Positions 1-8,318 of a stretch of 64,000 nucleotides of DNA are shown piece after piece. Below the pieces are notes generated by a model. The model was not told the DNA's origin, did no database searches, and worked only from the letters and a program-made list of their open reading frames with translations. A program made the translations under genes and the position numbers. Every line of letters starts with the position of its first letter. The stretch's first letter is position 1. This DNA is from Inquilinus sp052078665 (GTDB taxonomy: Bacteria > Pseudomonadota > Alphaproteobacteria > DSM-16000 > Inquilinaceae). The DNA lies in NCBI RefSeq assembly GCF_052078665.1, contig NZ_JBQJIK010000022.1:1-64000 (forward strand). The letters are read 5' to 3'.

Positions 1-2
1 TT

Positions 3-47
3 CAGGCCCTCGGCCTCGCCTCCGTCGCCGACCCGCTCACCGCTTAA
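3..47 (+). CDS. C-terminal end of a truncated upstream gene
   Basis: The first bases read in frame as QALGLASVADPLTA followed by TAA. No start is available inside the window, so only the last 14 codons of a possible gene are seen. Codon use (GCC, CTC, GTC) fits a real GC-rich gene, but the piece is too short to recognise a family. Confidence 0.3.
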   Translation, partial: QALGLASVADPLTA

Positions 48-148
48 TCCCCCGAACCGCCGGATACGGACCCGTATGTCCGGTGGTGTGGGAGGGGGGA
101 GCCGCGAGGCTTCCCCCTATCCCGATACGCTGGAGAATAAGTGTTTTT

Positions 149-278
149 GCCTCTCCCGTTTACGGGAGAGGTCGGAGGCGCTTGTGCCTCCGGGTGAGGG
201 GGTTTCGTCGAGGTCTGGGCCCACCCTCACCCGGTCTTGCTGCGCAAGCCCGACCTCTCCCGCTAGGCGGGAGAGGCA
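149..278. repeat. Composite inverted repeat in the 5' intergenic region (48-418)
   Basis: The roughly 370 bases before the first complete gene hold a nested palindrome. Outer hairpins GCCTCTCCCG..CGGGAGAGG occur at both ends (about 149-171 and 252-276) and in inverse order around inner arms GGGTGAGGG (192-200) and CCCTCACCC (223-231). This build, CTCTCCC hairpins flanking GGGTGAGGG, is common between genes of GC-rich proteobacteria and is usually a non-mobile palindromic repeat. I see no gene in 48-418 apart from it; the short frames there have no ribosome site. Confidence 0.6.
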
Positions 279-418
279 CACGATGAGCCCTTATCAGAGT
301 CTGTGTGTGTTTCTCGTCCATGAAAAGACAAAGACCATGATTGATCTCCGGAGAACCTGCTTTTCATCCATCTAAAAATATGCCTCACTCTTCCCGACAG
401 CAGGGCAGGGGAGGCATC

Positions 419-1267
419 ATGGCGCGGCCGCACGGGCACGGAAAGGTGCTGACATCCAGCGATTTCGGGGCGACCACGATCTACGCCTGCGGCCTCGACC
501 AGCGCTTCAGCTATTGCGCCTATGTGCCGGCGGATTACGACGAGGACGGCCACGACCGCTGGCCGCTGGCGGTGATCGTGCACGGCACCGAGCGCGGCAT
601 GCAGGCCTATCGCGACGGCTTCGCCGACTTCGCCGAGCGCCACGGGGTGATCGTGCTGGCGCCGCTGTTCCCGGTCGGCATCACCGAACCGGGCGACCTG
701 TCCAGCTACAAGCTGCTGCGCGCCGGCGACGTGCATTACGACGCGGTGCTGCTGGCGATGATCGCCGAGACCCAGGCCCGCTATCGGATCGAGGGCGACC
801 GGGTGCTGATGTACGGCTTCTCCGGCGGCGGCCACTTCACCCACCGCTTCCTCTATCTGCATCCGGAGCGGCTGCTCGGCGCCTCGATCGGCGCGCCCGG
901 CGTCGTCACCCTGCTCGACTTCGAGCATGACTGGTGGGTCGGCGTGCGCAACTTCGAGGCGGTGTTCGGCAAGCCGCTCGACCTCGACGCCATCCGCCGG
1001 GTGCCGGTGCAGATGGTGATCGGCGGCGACGACACCGAGACCTGGGAGATCACGGTGAAGCCGGGCGATGCCTGGTGGATGCCGGGCGCTGACCTCGCCG
1101 GCCGCAACCGCCAGGACCGGATGCGGTCGCTGCGCCGCAGCCTGGAGGCGCAGGGCGTCGCAGTGCAGCAGGACACCATCCCCGGCATCGCCCATGACGA
1201 CCGCGAGCTGCTGGGCGCGGTGACGAGCTTCCTCGGGGAGGTGCTGGCGCGGCGACAGGCGGCCTGA
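419..1267 (+). CDS. Alpha/beta-hydrolase (esterase-like), 282 aa
   Basis: A soluble alpha/beta-hydrolase. VIVHGTERG (about 53-61) is the oxyanion-type HG strand turn, GFSGGG (about 133-138) is the nucleophile elbow with Ser about 135, GGDDTETW gives a candidate acid residue and PGIAHDDREL a candidate catalytic His near the C-terminus. There is no signal peptide. The start at ATG 419 is chosen over upstream in-frame ATG 341 because GGGGAGG lies directly before it and the earlier 26 residues look random. It is followed after 35 bases by a solute-binding protein. The substrate is unknown; it could be a polyester depolymerase-like or small-ester hydrolase. Confidence 0.75.
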   Translation: MARPHGHGKVLTSSDFGATTIYACGLDQRFSYCAYVPADYDEDGHDRWPLAVIVHGTERGMQAYRDGFADFAERHGVIVLAPLFPVGITEPGDLSSYKLLRAGDVHYDAVLLAMIAETQARYRIEGDRVLMYGFSGGGHFTHRFLYLHPERLLGASIGAPGVVTLLDFEHDWWVGVRNFEAVFGKPLDLDAIRRVPVQMVIGGDDTETWEITVKPGDAWWMPGADLAGRNRQDRMRSLRRSLEAQGVAVQQDTIPGIAHDDRELLGAVTSFLGEVLARRQAA

Positions 1268-1302
1268 ATTTCGGAACCAACAACGACAAACAGGGGGCAG
1301 TG

Positions 1303-2862
1303 ATGAAGGCGATGTTCGGCGGGCTCGCGCTCGCCCTGGTCCTGGCTGCCGGTGCCGTGGCGGCGCAGGACACGCCGCGCGACGGCGGCACCATCACCGT
1401 GGCGCTGAACGCGGATATCCGCAGCAGCGACCCCGGCATCAACCGCGACGGCAACACCGACACGGTGATGCAGCATGTGGTCGAATCCCTGGTCGGCTAC
1501 CGCGAGGACCTGACCGTGGGCCCGGCCCTGGCGGACTCCTGGACGGTCACGGATGACGGCCGCATCTACGACTTCAAGATCCGCAAGGGCGCGCTGTTCC
1601 ACAACGGCAAGCCGGTCACCTCGGCCGAGGTGAAATGGAGCTGGGACCGGCGCTGGACGACCGACAGCTGGACCTGCCGGCCGGTCTTCGACGGCACCGC
1701 CGGACTGAAGGTCGAGGCGGTGGAGACGCCGGACCCGCAGACCATCCGCTTCCGCTTGGCCGAGCCGAACGCCCTGTTCCTGGCGCAGCTCGCCAATGTC
1801 CAATGCTTCGCCACCGGCACGGTCAGCCCCGACAGCCTCAATCCGGACGGCAGCTGGAACGCGCCGGTCGGCACCGGCCCGTACAAGCTGGCCTCCTGGA
1901 AGCGCGTCGAGGCGGTGGTGCTGCAGCGCTTCGCCGACTACAAGCCGCTGTCCGAGCCCGGCAGCGGCTATGCCGGCGCCCGCATCGCCCATGCCGACAC
2001 CATCCGCTTCCAGATCGTGCCCGACCCGGCGACGGCGGAGGCGGCGCTGGCCACCGGCGGGGTCGACCTGCTGCCCAGCCTGGCGCCGGGGCAGATCGAC
2101 CAGGCCAAGGCCAATGGCGGCACGGTCGAGACCGCCCAGGGCCTCGGCTGGTCGGTGATCCTGGTCCAGACCGCCGATCCGCTGCTGTCCGACATCCGCA
2201 TCCGCCGGGCGATCGCCCAGGCGCTCGACCTGAAGCAGATCGCCCTGGCGCGGACCTACGGGCTGACCGAGGCCAACCCCTCGGCCGTGGCCCGCAGCAG
2301 CACCTTCTTCGACGACGGCTTCCTCGACTGGCCGGCCTACGACCCGGCCAAGGCGCAGGCGCTGCTGCAGGAGGCCGGCTACAACGGCCAGCCGATCACC
2401 ATCCAGACCAACAAGCGCTATGACGGCATGTACGACAATGCCGTGATGATCCAGGCGATGCTGGCCGCGGCCGGGATCGATGCGCGGCTGGAGGTGCTGG
2501 ACTGGGCGACGCAGCTCGACAACTACATCGCCGGCAAGTTCCAGCTGCAGTCCTTCGCCTTCTCGGCCCGGCTCGATCCGTCGCTGCTGTACGGCATCCT
2601 GATTGGCAGTAAGGCCGAGGATCCGGGCAACCAGTGGGACGACCCGAAGGCGGCGGAGCTGCTGGCCCGGTCGATCCGCACCGAGGATCCGGCGCAGCGC
2701 AAGGATGCGCTGAAGCAGCTGCACGCGCTGATGGCGGATCAGCTGCCGATCATCGGCCTCTACTACGATCCGGCGGTCGATGCGGTCGGTCCGAAGCTGA
2801 AGGGCTACCGGCCCTGGGCCGCCGACAAGCCCCGGCTCTGGGGTGCCTGGAAGGCGGAGTAG
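1303..2862 (+). CDS. ABC transporter family 5 (peptide/nickel-type) solute-binding protein, 519 aa
   Basis: Periplasmic binding protein of the DppA/OppA/NikA family. An N-terminal signal peptide (KAMFGGLALALVLAAGAVAAQ) is followed by GGTITVALNADIRSSDPG, then the typical SBP_bac_5 body with TDDGRIYDFKIRKGALFHNG (about 85-105) and VGTGPYKLASW (about 187-197), ending in LKGYRPWAADKPRLWGAWK. A GTG one codon earlier is possible, but ATG 1303 sits behind AGGGGGC. No permease or ATPase genes follow: the next gene is on the opposite strand, so this is an orphan binding protein that must use a distant transporter. It may share a transcript with the upstream hydrolase. Confidence 0.88.
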   Translation: MKAMFGGLALALVLAAGAVAAQDTPRDGGTITVALNADIRSSDPGINRDGNTDTVMQHVVESLVGYREDLTVGPALADSWTVTDDGRIYDFKIRKGALFHNGKPVTSAEVKWSWDRRWTTDSWTCRPVFDGTAGLKVEAVETPDPQTIRFRLAEPNALFLAQLANVQCFATGTVSPDSLNPDGSWNAPVGTGPYKLASWKRVEAVVLQRFADYKPLSEPGSGYAGARIAHADTIRFQIVPDPATAEAALATGGVDLLPSLAPGQIDQAKANGGTVETAQGLGWSVILVQTADPLLSDIRIRRAIAQALDLKQIALARTYGLTEANPSAVARSSTFFDDGFLDWPAYDPAKAQALLQEAGYNGQPITIQTNKRYDGMYDNAVMIQAMLAAAGIDARLEVLDWATQLDNYIAGKFQLQSFAFSARLDPSLLYGILIGSKAEDPGNQWDDPKAAELLARSIRTEDPAQRKDALKQLHALMADQLPIIGLYYDPAVDAVGPKLKGYRPWAADKPRLWGAWKAE

Positions 2863-2875
2863 GGGGAGCTTGTCC

Positions 2876-3361
2876 TCACTCCTCCCGGTACCCGAATCTC
2901 GGGGCGTTGCCGGTGGCGCCGTAATAGCGATAGGGCAGGAACTTGCCGGACATCGTCATCTTCACCCGGTCGCCGGCCGGGTCGGGCTGGCGCTCGATCT
3001 GCAGGTCGAAGTCGATCGCCGACATGATGCCGTCGCCGAACTCCTCCTGGATCAGCTCCTTCCAGGTGGTGCCGTAGACCATCACCAGCTCGTAGAAGCG
3101 GTAGATCAGCGGGTCGGTCGGCGGCGCCTGGAACGATCCGCGATAGGGCGGCTCGTTCAGCATGCGCTGCTCCGCCGGGGTCAGGCCGAACAGGATCGCG
3201 GCTTCCGCTGCCTGCGGCTTGGTCAGCCTCATCTGGCCCAGCAGGGCGGCGGTGACCAGCACCGGCGAATGGCCGCCGATGGTCTCGGCGATCTCGCGCC
3301 AGCTCCAGCCCTTCTCGCGCTTGATGTCCAGGATCTTCTCGGTCAGCTCCTCGCGCTTCAT
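2876..3361 (-). CDS. cynS: Cyanase (cyanate hydratase), 161 aa
   Basis: Cyanase converts cyanate and bicarbonate to ammonia and carbon dioxide. The protein has the N-terminal helical domain (LTEKILDIKREKGWSWREIA) and the C-terminal catalytic domain with DPLIYRFYELVMVYG and GDGIMSAIDF. Arg88, Glu91 and Ser114 match the catalytic Arg/Glu/Ser of the E. coli enzyme. The length is a little over the usual 147-156. No cynT (carbonic anhydrase) or cynR neighbour is present and the gene converges with the solute-binding protein gene, so it stands alone. Function is assigned from strong family identity. Confidence 0.95.
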   Translation of the reverse strand: MKREELTEKILDIKREKGWSWREIAETIGGHSPVLVTAALLGQMRLTKPQAAEAAILFGLTPAEQRMLNEPPYRGSFQAPPTDPLIYRFYELVMVYGTTWKELIQEEFGDGIMSAIDFDLQIERQPDPAGDRVKMTMSGKFLPYRYYGATGNAPRFGYREE

Positions 3362-3430
3362 GGCGAACCCTCTCCGGTCGGTGATTGCGAACCGATCGCA
3401 GGGTCACGCAACAACCATGCCAGCGGGGGG

Positions 3431-4153
3431 TCAGAAAGGACGAGAGCCCTCCAGCATCCCGTGCACGCTGTAGGTCATGATCGCCAGCAGCGCGGTCAGG
3501 CCGAGATACAGCACGCCGTACTCGATCCGGGCGTCCAGCGGCGCGTTGTAATAGGCCCGGGCCCCCGGGCTGTTCGGGTCGTGCCGCCAGGCCTTCAGCA
3601 CCTGCGGCGCCGCGAACAGCGCCACCAGCAGCAGCACCGGGCTGGGCCGCCACAGCAGCAGCCCCAGCATGATCGGCGCGCCCAGCAGCCAGACCCGCGG
3701 CGACAGGATCGCGGTGATCCGGCCGCCGTCCAGGGGCGAGACGGGCAGCAGGTTGATCAGGTTCAGGAAGAAGCCGGAATAGGCCACGGCCAGCAGCAGT
3801 CGGCTGTCCACCTCGCGGGCCCAGAAATACACGGCGAAGGCGCCGAGCGTGCCGAGGAACGGGCCGGCGAAGGCGACATAGGCCTCGGTCTCGACATTCA
3901 TCGGCTGCTCCTTCAGCTGGATCCAGGCGCCGACGAAGGGGATGAAGGTCGGCGCCCCGACCTTCAGCCCGCGCCGCTTGGCCGCGATGTAGTGCCCCAT
4001 CTCGTGCACCAGCAGCATCAGCACGAAGCCGGCGGCGTAGCCCCAGCCGAACACGAAGGCGTAGGTCACCAGCGACAGCAGCATGGTGCCGCCGGTCAGC
4101 GCCAACGGGCCGAATTTCAGGCCGCCGACCAGCAGCAGGAGCGCCTTGATCAT
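3431..4153 (-). CDS. M50 family zinc metallopeptidase (site-2 protease-like), 240 aa
   Basis: Integral membrane protease-like protein. The zinc motif HEMGH is at residues 50-54 inside a transmembrane helix, and the third ligand motif LLPVSPLDGGR (Asp about 142) sits in a later helix, as in site-2 proteases of the short, PDZ-less type. About six membrane segments are visible. Such proteins are often of unknown substrate; some act in regulated intramembrane proteolysis. It lies in a same-strand row with cynS and the DUF2167 gene (19 bases downstream of the latter). Confidence 0.82.
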   Translation of the reverse strand: MIKALLLLVGGLKFGPLALTGGTMLLSLVTYAFVFGWGYAAGFVLMLLVHEMGHYIAAKRRGLKVGAPTFIPFVGAWIQLKEQPMNVETEAYVAFAGPFLGTLGAFAVYFWAREVDSRLLLAVAYSGFFLNLINLLPVSPLDGGRITAILSPRVWLLGAPIMLGLLLWRPSPVLLLVALFAAPQVLKAWRHDPNSPGARAYYNAPLDARIEYGVLYLGLTALLAIMTYSVHGMLEGSRPF

Positions 4154-4171
4154 GACCGGTACCGAATCCTC

Positions 4172-5101
4172 TCAGGCGACGCCGCCATCGCGCGGCTTCC
4201 GCCGGAACAGCCTGGCCAGGGCGACGCCGAAGACGCCGAAGCCGATGACGAACACCTTGGCGAATTTCAGCACGAAGGCGCCGATGATGGCGATCAGCCC
4301 CAGCTTCTTCGCCGCCACGCCCGCCACCAGCGCCGCCAGCCCGTATTCTGCGACCTTGTCGGTGCCCTCGGTGAAGTCCTCATAGCGCTTGCCGGGGCTG
4401 TAGCTGATCGAGTTCAGCAGCTCGCGGGCATACGTCTTGTCGCCCTCGATCGTGGCTGTCGAGGCCACCAGGTTCAGGCCGAAATAGCCCTCGCGTCCCA
4501 GCGCATAGGTCTTGTAGTTCGCCGTGCCCTGGTCCTGCGGGTTGTCCTTCTCGACCACCTTGGCGGACCAGACCAGGCGATGGGTCGCGGCATCGTATTG
4601 CGGCACCTCGATCCAGCCGGTCACCGCCAGGGGCGGGAAGCCGCGGGCGATCCGGTCCTGGTTCTCGGACTCGGTGCCGTCCTTCAGGGTGGTCAGCAGC
4701 TCGTCGGCGTTCCAGTCCTTGGCATCGTCGTCGCGGATATAGCCTTCCTGGGTGTAGTCGATCGACGCCGACCAGTTCTCGTCGCTGAGCGGGAAGACCA
4801 GGCCGATCAGCGTCGGGCTGGCGCTGTTTCCCGAGGCGCGCAGCAGGCGGGCCGATTCCTGCTTCGGCACGAAGGCATAGCCTTCGGGCAGGGCCAGCGA
4901 GCCCTGGTCGATCAGTGGAATGTCGACCGGCCCGCGCTGGACCACCTTCCTGGCCGCCTCCCACGCGGCATCCTGCTCCGCCTGGATCGTGGCCGCCTGG
5001 TCGGCGGGTGTGGCCGCGGGCTGCGTCTGCGCGGCGGCGGTGCCGGCCAGGGCCAGAATCAGCGCGATCGCGAGCACGCGATGCGACAGGCCGAAACTCA
5101 T
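4172..5101 (-). CDS. DUF2167 family membrane protein, 309 aa
   Basis: Secreted/membrane protein of the DUF2167 family. It has a signal peptide (about 1-25, ending AGTAAAQ), then the family core beginning VVQRGPVDIPLIDQGSLALP, and a C-terminal hydrophobic anchor (LIAIIGAFVLKFAKVF, about 265-280) followed by a basic tail RRKPRDGG. The start at ATG 5101 is preceded by a strong GGGAGGGGGG site; the longer frame upstream is noise and overlaps arfB. No biochemical role is established for the family. It probably forms a unit with the M50 protease gene just downstream. Confidence 0.85.
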   Translation of the reverse strand: MSFGLSHRVLAIALILALAGTAAAQTQPAATPADQAATIQAEQDAAWEAARKVVQRGPVDIPLIDQGSLALPEGYAFVPKQESARLLRASGNSASPTLIGLVFPLSDENWSASIDYTQEGYIRDDDAKDWNADELLTTLKDGTESENQDRIARGFPPLAVTGWIEVPQYDAATHRLVWSAKVVEKDNPQDQGTANYKTYALGREGYFGLNLVASTATIEGDKTYARELLNSISYSPGKRYEDFTEGTDKVAEYGLAALVAGVAAKKLGLIAIIGAFVLKFAKVFVIGFGVFGVALARLFRRKPRDGGVA

Positions 5102-5208
5102 GATGATGCCCCCCTCCCGTGTCCCACGGCCCCCGCGCATGGGACAATCATCATAGAGAGCCAAGATGGCAGCAATTTGAAGCGAATTCCGGTGCAGGCC
5201 GGCGGCGC

Positions 5209-5625
5209 TCAGTCGTCGCCGGGGCTGCCGCGCATCCGCTTCACCGACGACCGCTTGCTCTTGGAATCGAGCCGCCGGATCTTGCTGCCCAGCGTCGCCC
5301 GGGTCGGCCGGCGCTTCTTCGGCACCACAGCGGCGCGCTGGAACAGGTCGACCAGCCGGTCCACCGCCTCGGCCCGGTTGCGCTCCTGGCTGCGGTGCTC
5401 GCGGGCGGTGATCACCAGCACGCCGTCCTTGGTCAGGCGCTGCCCGGCCAGGGTCTCCAGCCGGGCCCGCATGTCCTCCGGCATCCCGGCGCGGTCGATC
5501 GGGTAGCGCAGCTGCACCGCGGTCGCGACCTTGTTGACGTTCTGCCCGCCCGGGCCGGAGGCGAGGATGAAGCTCTCCTCGAAGTCGCGCTCGTCCAGCG
5601 CGATGCGGGCGGTGATCCGGATCAT
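5209..5625 (-). CDS. arfB: Peptidyl-tRNA hydrolase ArfB (YaeJ), ribosome rescue, 138 aa
   Basis: ArfB releases nascent chains from ribosomes stalled on mRNA without a stop codon. The GGQ catalytic motif is in SGPGGQNVNKV (about 23-33), and the C-terminal tail PKKRRPTRATLGSKIRRLDSKSKRS is the basic segment that probes the empty mRNA channel. Length matches the family (about 140) and is much shorter than RF1/RF2, lacking codon-recognition domains. It is a single gene, divergent from the LysR regulator gene. A separate ArfA-like candidate lies at 45276 in the same window. Confidence 0.95.
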   Translation of the reverse strand: MIRITARIALDERDFEESFILASGPGGQNVNKVATAVQLRYPIDRAGMPEDMRARLETLAGQRLTKDGVLVITAREHRSQERNRAEAVDRLVDLFQRAAVVPKKRRPTRATLGSKIRRLDSKSKRSSVKRMRGSPGDD

Positions 5626-5703
5626 GGCCGGACCCTCGCACGGCCGGGCGCGCTTGTCATGCCTCCGCCGCTGTGCCATCCCGGTCCGGGCGGAGGAGAC
5701 GCG

Positions 5704-6612
5704 ATGACCATCAGGCTGAGGCATATCGAGGCGCTGCAGGCGGTGCAGAAGGCCGGGTCGATCACCGGCGCGGCCGAGCTGCTGAACGTCTCGCAGCCGG
5801 CGGTCAGCAAGCTGCTGCGCCATGCCGAGGACCAGCTGGGCCTGCGCCTGTTCGAGCGGGTCAAGGGCAAGCTGGTGCCGACCCGCGAGGCCAAGCTGCT
5901 CGAGGTCGAGATCGACCGCACCTTCGCCGGGCTGGAGCGGATCTCCAGCATCGCCGCCAACCTGCGGCGCGGGCGCGAGGGCCATGTCCGCATCGCCTGC
6001 CTGCCCAGCCTCGGCTTCGGCTTCATGACCGAGCAGATGGCGTCGTTCCACCGCCGCCATCCCGGCGTCAGCTTCGACCTGCGCACCCACCACACCCGCG
6101 AGATCCTGGACCTGGTCGCCACCAACAGCCTCGACCTCGCCATCGCCCATGAGCCGGCACTGCCGCCGGGCATGCGCAAGATCGCGATCGGCACGTCGCG
6201 GCTGGTGCACCTCTCGACCGTGCCGCTCGGGCCCGGCGAGGCGGCGGAGATCACGCTCGACCGGATCGATGTCGAGACGCTGATCGGCGTCGACCCCGAC
6301 ACCTCGATCGGCGCCACCCTGTCCGACGCTTTCGACCGCGCCGGTATCCGCTACGCCCCGCGCAACCTGATCCAGACCTACTACCTGGCGCTGCCGCTGG
6401 TGCGCTACGGCGCCGGCTCGGCCATCGTCGACGAGCACACGGCGCAAGCCTGGGCGGTGCCGGACGTCACCGCCCGCGTGATCGTGCCGGAGATCATCCT
6501 GCCGATCACGGCGCTGCACCACGAGAACTACCCGCTGTCGCAGGCGGCGCATCTGTTCCTCGACCACCTCACCGGCAAGCCGACGCAGCGCACCAGAAGC
6601 GCCAGGAGATAA
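5704..6612 (+). CDS. LysR family transcriptional regulator, 302 aa
   Basis: The N-terminal winged helix-turn-helix (LRHIEALQAVQKAGSITGAAELLNVSQPAVSKLLRHAE, about 5-42 in total) is textbook LysR, followed by a periplasmic-binding-type effector domain beginning GHVRIACLPSLGFGF (about 95). The ATG at 5704 has GGAGGAG eight bases before it. The neighbour downstream is the amidotransferase-serine hydrolase unit on the same strand, 94 bases away, which may be its target, although LysR genes more often control divergent genes. The effector is unknown. Confidence 0.92.
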   Translation: MTIRLRHIEALQAVQKAGSITGAAELLNVSQPAVSKLLRHAEDQLGLRLFERVKGKLVPTREAKLLEVEIDRTFAGLERISSIAANLRRGREGHVRIACLPSLGFGFMTEQMASFHRRHPGVSFDLRTHHTREILDLVATNSLDLAIAHEPALPPGMRKIAIGTSRLVHLSTVPLGPGEAAEITLDRIDVETLIGVDPDTSIGATLSDAFDRAGIRYAPRNLIQTYYLALPLVRYGAGSAIVDEHTAQAWAVPDVTARVIVPEIILPITALHHENYPLSQAAHLFLDHLTGKPTQRTRSARR

Positions 6613-6706
6613 CAGCCGATACGAAGCCCATAACCGCCCGGAATTTGACAGCCGCCGGGGCCCCGGGCATCACGAAGGACCGGTTCCGCTGCCGCACAGG
6701 ACGATC

Positions 6707-7435
6707 ATGGCCAAGCCCGTCATCGGAGTGACCCTGGATGCCGAGGAGCCCGGCGGCTACTCCTCCTCGCCCTGGTACGCGCTGCGGCAGAACTACTGCG
6801 GGTCGCTGGCGGAATACGGTGCCGTGCCGCTGGCGCTGCCGCATCTGGTCGATGCGGTCGACCGCTATCTCGACCTGTGCGACGGCGTCGTCGTCACCGG
6901 CGGCGGCTTCGACGTCGACCCCGCGCTCTGGGGCGCCGGCTCGGTGCATGAGACGGTGAAGACCAAGCCGGTGCGCACCCAGTTCGAATGGGCGCTGGTG
7001 CAGGGCGCGGTGGCGCGGAACAAGCCGGTGCTCGGCATCTGCGGCGGCGAGCAGCTGCTGGCCGCGGTGCTGGGCGGCACCCTGGTGCAGCACATCCCGG
7101 CCGAGATCGACAATGCGCTCGACCACAGCCCGGAGCGCAAGATCCACGACCCGGCCGGCTGGACCGCGGCGCATGAGGTCGAGGTCACGCCCGGCACTCT
7201 GCTGGCCCGCATCACCGGCGCGGCGCGCTTCGGCGTCAACAGCTCGCACCACCAGGCGGTGAAGGCGGCAGGGCCGGCGCTGATCGTCTCCGGCATCGCC
7301 CCCGACGGGGTGGTCGAGGCGGTGGAGCATCCGGGGCAGCGCTTCTGCCTCGGCGTGCAGTGGCACCCGGAGTATCTGCGCAGCGAGGCCGACCGCGCCG
7401 TGCTCGCCGCCTTCGTCGCCGCCTGCGCCGGCTGA
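6707..7435 (+). CDS. Class I glutamine amidotransferase, gamma-glutamyl hydrolase (PuuD-like), 242 aa
   Basis: Peptidase C26 protein. Catalytic Cys lies in GICGGEQLLAAVLGG (about 106-120), NSSHHQAVK is the family loop, and the His/Glu pair is in GVQWHPEYL near the C-terminus. Members cleave gamma-glutamyl amides such as gamma-glutamyl-GABA or folate polyglutamates. The stop overlaps the start of the next gene (TGATG), so the two are translationally coupled. The partner genes here are a beta-lactamase-fold hydrolase and a peptidoglycan-binding protein, not polyamine genes, so a role on a gamma-glutamyl peptide of the cell wall is possible but not shown. Confidence 0.85.
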   Translation: MAKPVIGVTLDAEEPGGYSSSPWYALRQNYCGSLAEYGAVPLALPHLVDAVDRYLDLCDGVVVTGGGFDVDPALWGAGSVHETVKTKPVRTQFEWALVQGAVARNKPVLGICGGEQLLAAVLGGTLVQHIPAEIDNALDHSPERKIHDPAGWTAAHEVEVTPGTLLARITGAARFGVNSSHHQAVKAAGPALIVSGIAPDGVVEAVEHPGQRFCLGVQWHPEYLRSEADRAVLAAFVAACAG

Positions 7436-8310
7436 TGGACACCGCGCTGATCCAGGACCTGCTGGAGGAGTTCAAGGGTGAGGTCGGGCCCGAGGATTTC
7501 GGCCTGACTTTCCGGCTCTATCCCGGCCGGCTGCGCGACGGCACCGCCGACCGCTACTCGGACGGGCCGGTGTTCGACCATCGCGACGACGTCGCGGTCT
7601 ATCCGGCCAGCACCAGCAAGAGCTTCTACCTGGTCGCCTTCCAGCACTGGGTCGAGGCGGGGACGCTGCAGCCGGACGAGGAGGATCTGCGGGCCCTGTC
7701 GGCGATGATCCGCCAGTCCAGCAACGACGCCACCACCTACCTGTTCGGCCGCATGACCGGCACCACGCCGGGCGGTCCGCTGCCGGAGGCGGAGATGGCG
7801 GCGTGGTGGGACAAGCGCCAAGCGATCCAGCGTTGGTTCGAAGGCTGGGCCTGGCCGGAGTTCGACCGGCTGCGGCTGTGGCACGGCACCTACGAGGACT
7901 CGCCCTATGGCCGTGAGAAGGCGGCGCGCGCCCATGGCGGCAATCTGATCGCGCCGCGCGCGGCAGCGGCGCTGCTGCATGGCATCGTCGCCGGGCAGCT
8001 GGTCTCGCCCGCCGCCTGCGGCCGGATGATGGACCTGCTCGACCGCGAGCCGGAGCGCGACCCGGAGCGGCTGCCGCCCGAGTATGTGGACCAGGTCCGT
8101 GGCTTCCTCGGCGAAGCGCTGCCGCGAAACGTCCGGCTGTGGTCGAAGGCCGGCTGGACCAGCGAGACCCGGCACGACATGGCCTATTGGGAGACGCCTT
8201 CCAGCCGCAGCCTGGTCGCTGCGGTCTATACGGTCGGGCCGCATATGGCGCAGAACCGCCGCTTCCTGCCGGCGGTCGGGGCCAAGCTGCACGCGCTGCT
8301 CGAGGCGTAG
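7435..8310 (+). CDS. Serine hydrolase of the beta-lactamase/PBP fold, 291 aa
   Basis: Predicted active-site serine hydrolase. The order of motifs fits class A beta-lactamase-like enzymes: PASTSKSFYL carries the SxxK motif (about residue 59-62), SSND at about 98-101 takes the SDN place, and WSKAGWT near residue 237 replaces the KTG triad. There is no signal peptide, unusual for a beta-lactamase, which suggests a cytoplasmic peptidase or amidase. The start overlaps the upstream stop by one base. Not expected to be a resistance enzyme on this evidence. Confidence 0.75.
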   Translation: MDTALIQDLLEEFKGEVGPEDFGLTFRLYPGRLRDGTADRYSDGPVFDHRDDVAVYPASTSKSFYLVAFQHWVEAGTLQPDEEDLRALSAMIRQSSNDATTYLFGRMTGTTPGGPLPEAEMAAWWDKRQAIQRWFEGWAWPEFDRLRLWHGTYEDSPYGREKAARAHGGNLIAPRAAAALLHGIVAGQLVSPAACGRMMDLLDREPERDPERLPPEYVDQVRGFLGEALPRNVRLWSKAGWTSETRHDMAYWETPSSRSLVAAVYTVGPHMAQNRRFLPAVGAKLHALLEA

Positions 8311-8318
8311 GGGATGCG

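Noticed and set aside
2843..5506. An 887-codon frame opposite cynS, the M50 gene and the DUF2167 gene
   Set aside because: Crosses three convincing genes and their intergenic regions; Gln/His/Arg-rich composition is that of an antisense frame.
7435..8310. A beta-lactamase resistance gene
   Set aside because: No signal peptide, a KAG in place of KTG and a metabolic-type context; general serine hydrolase is safer.
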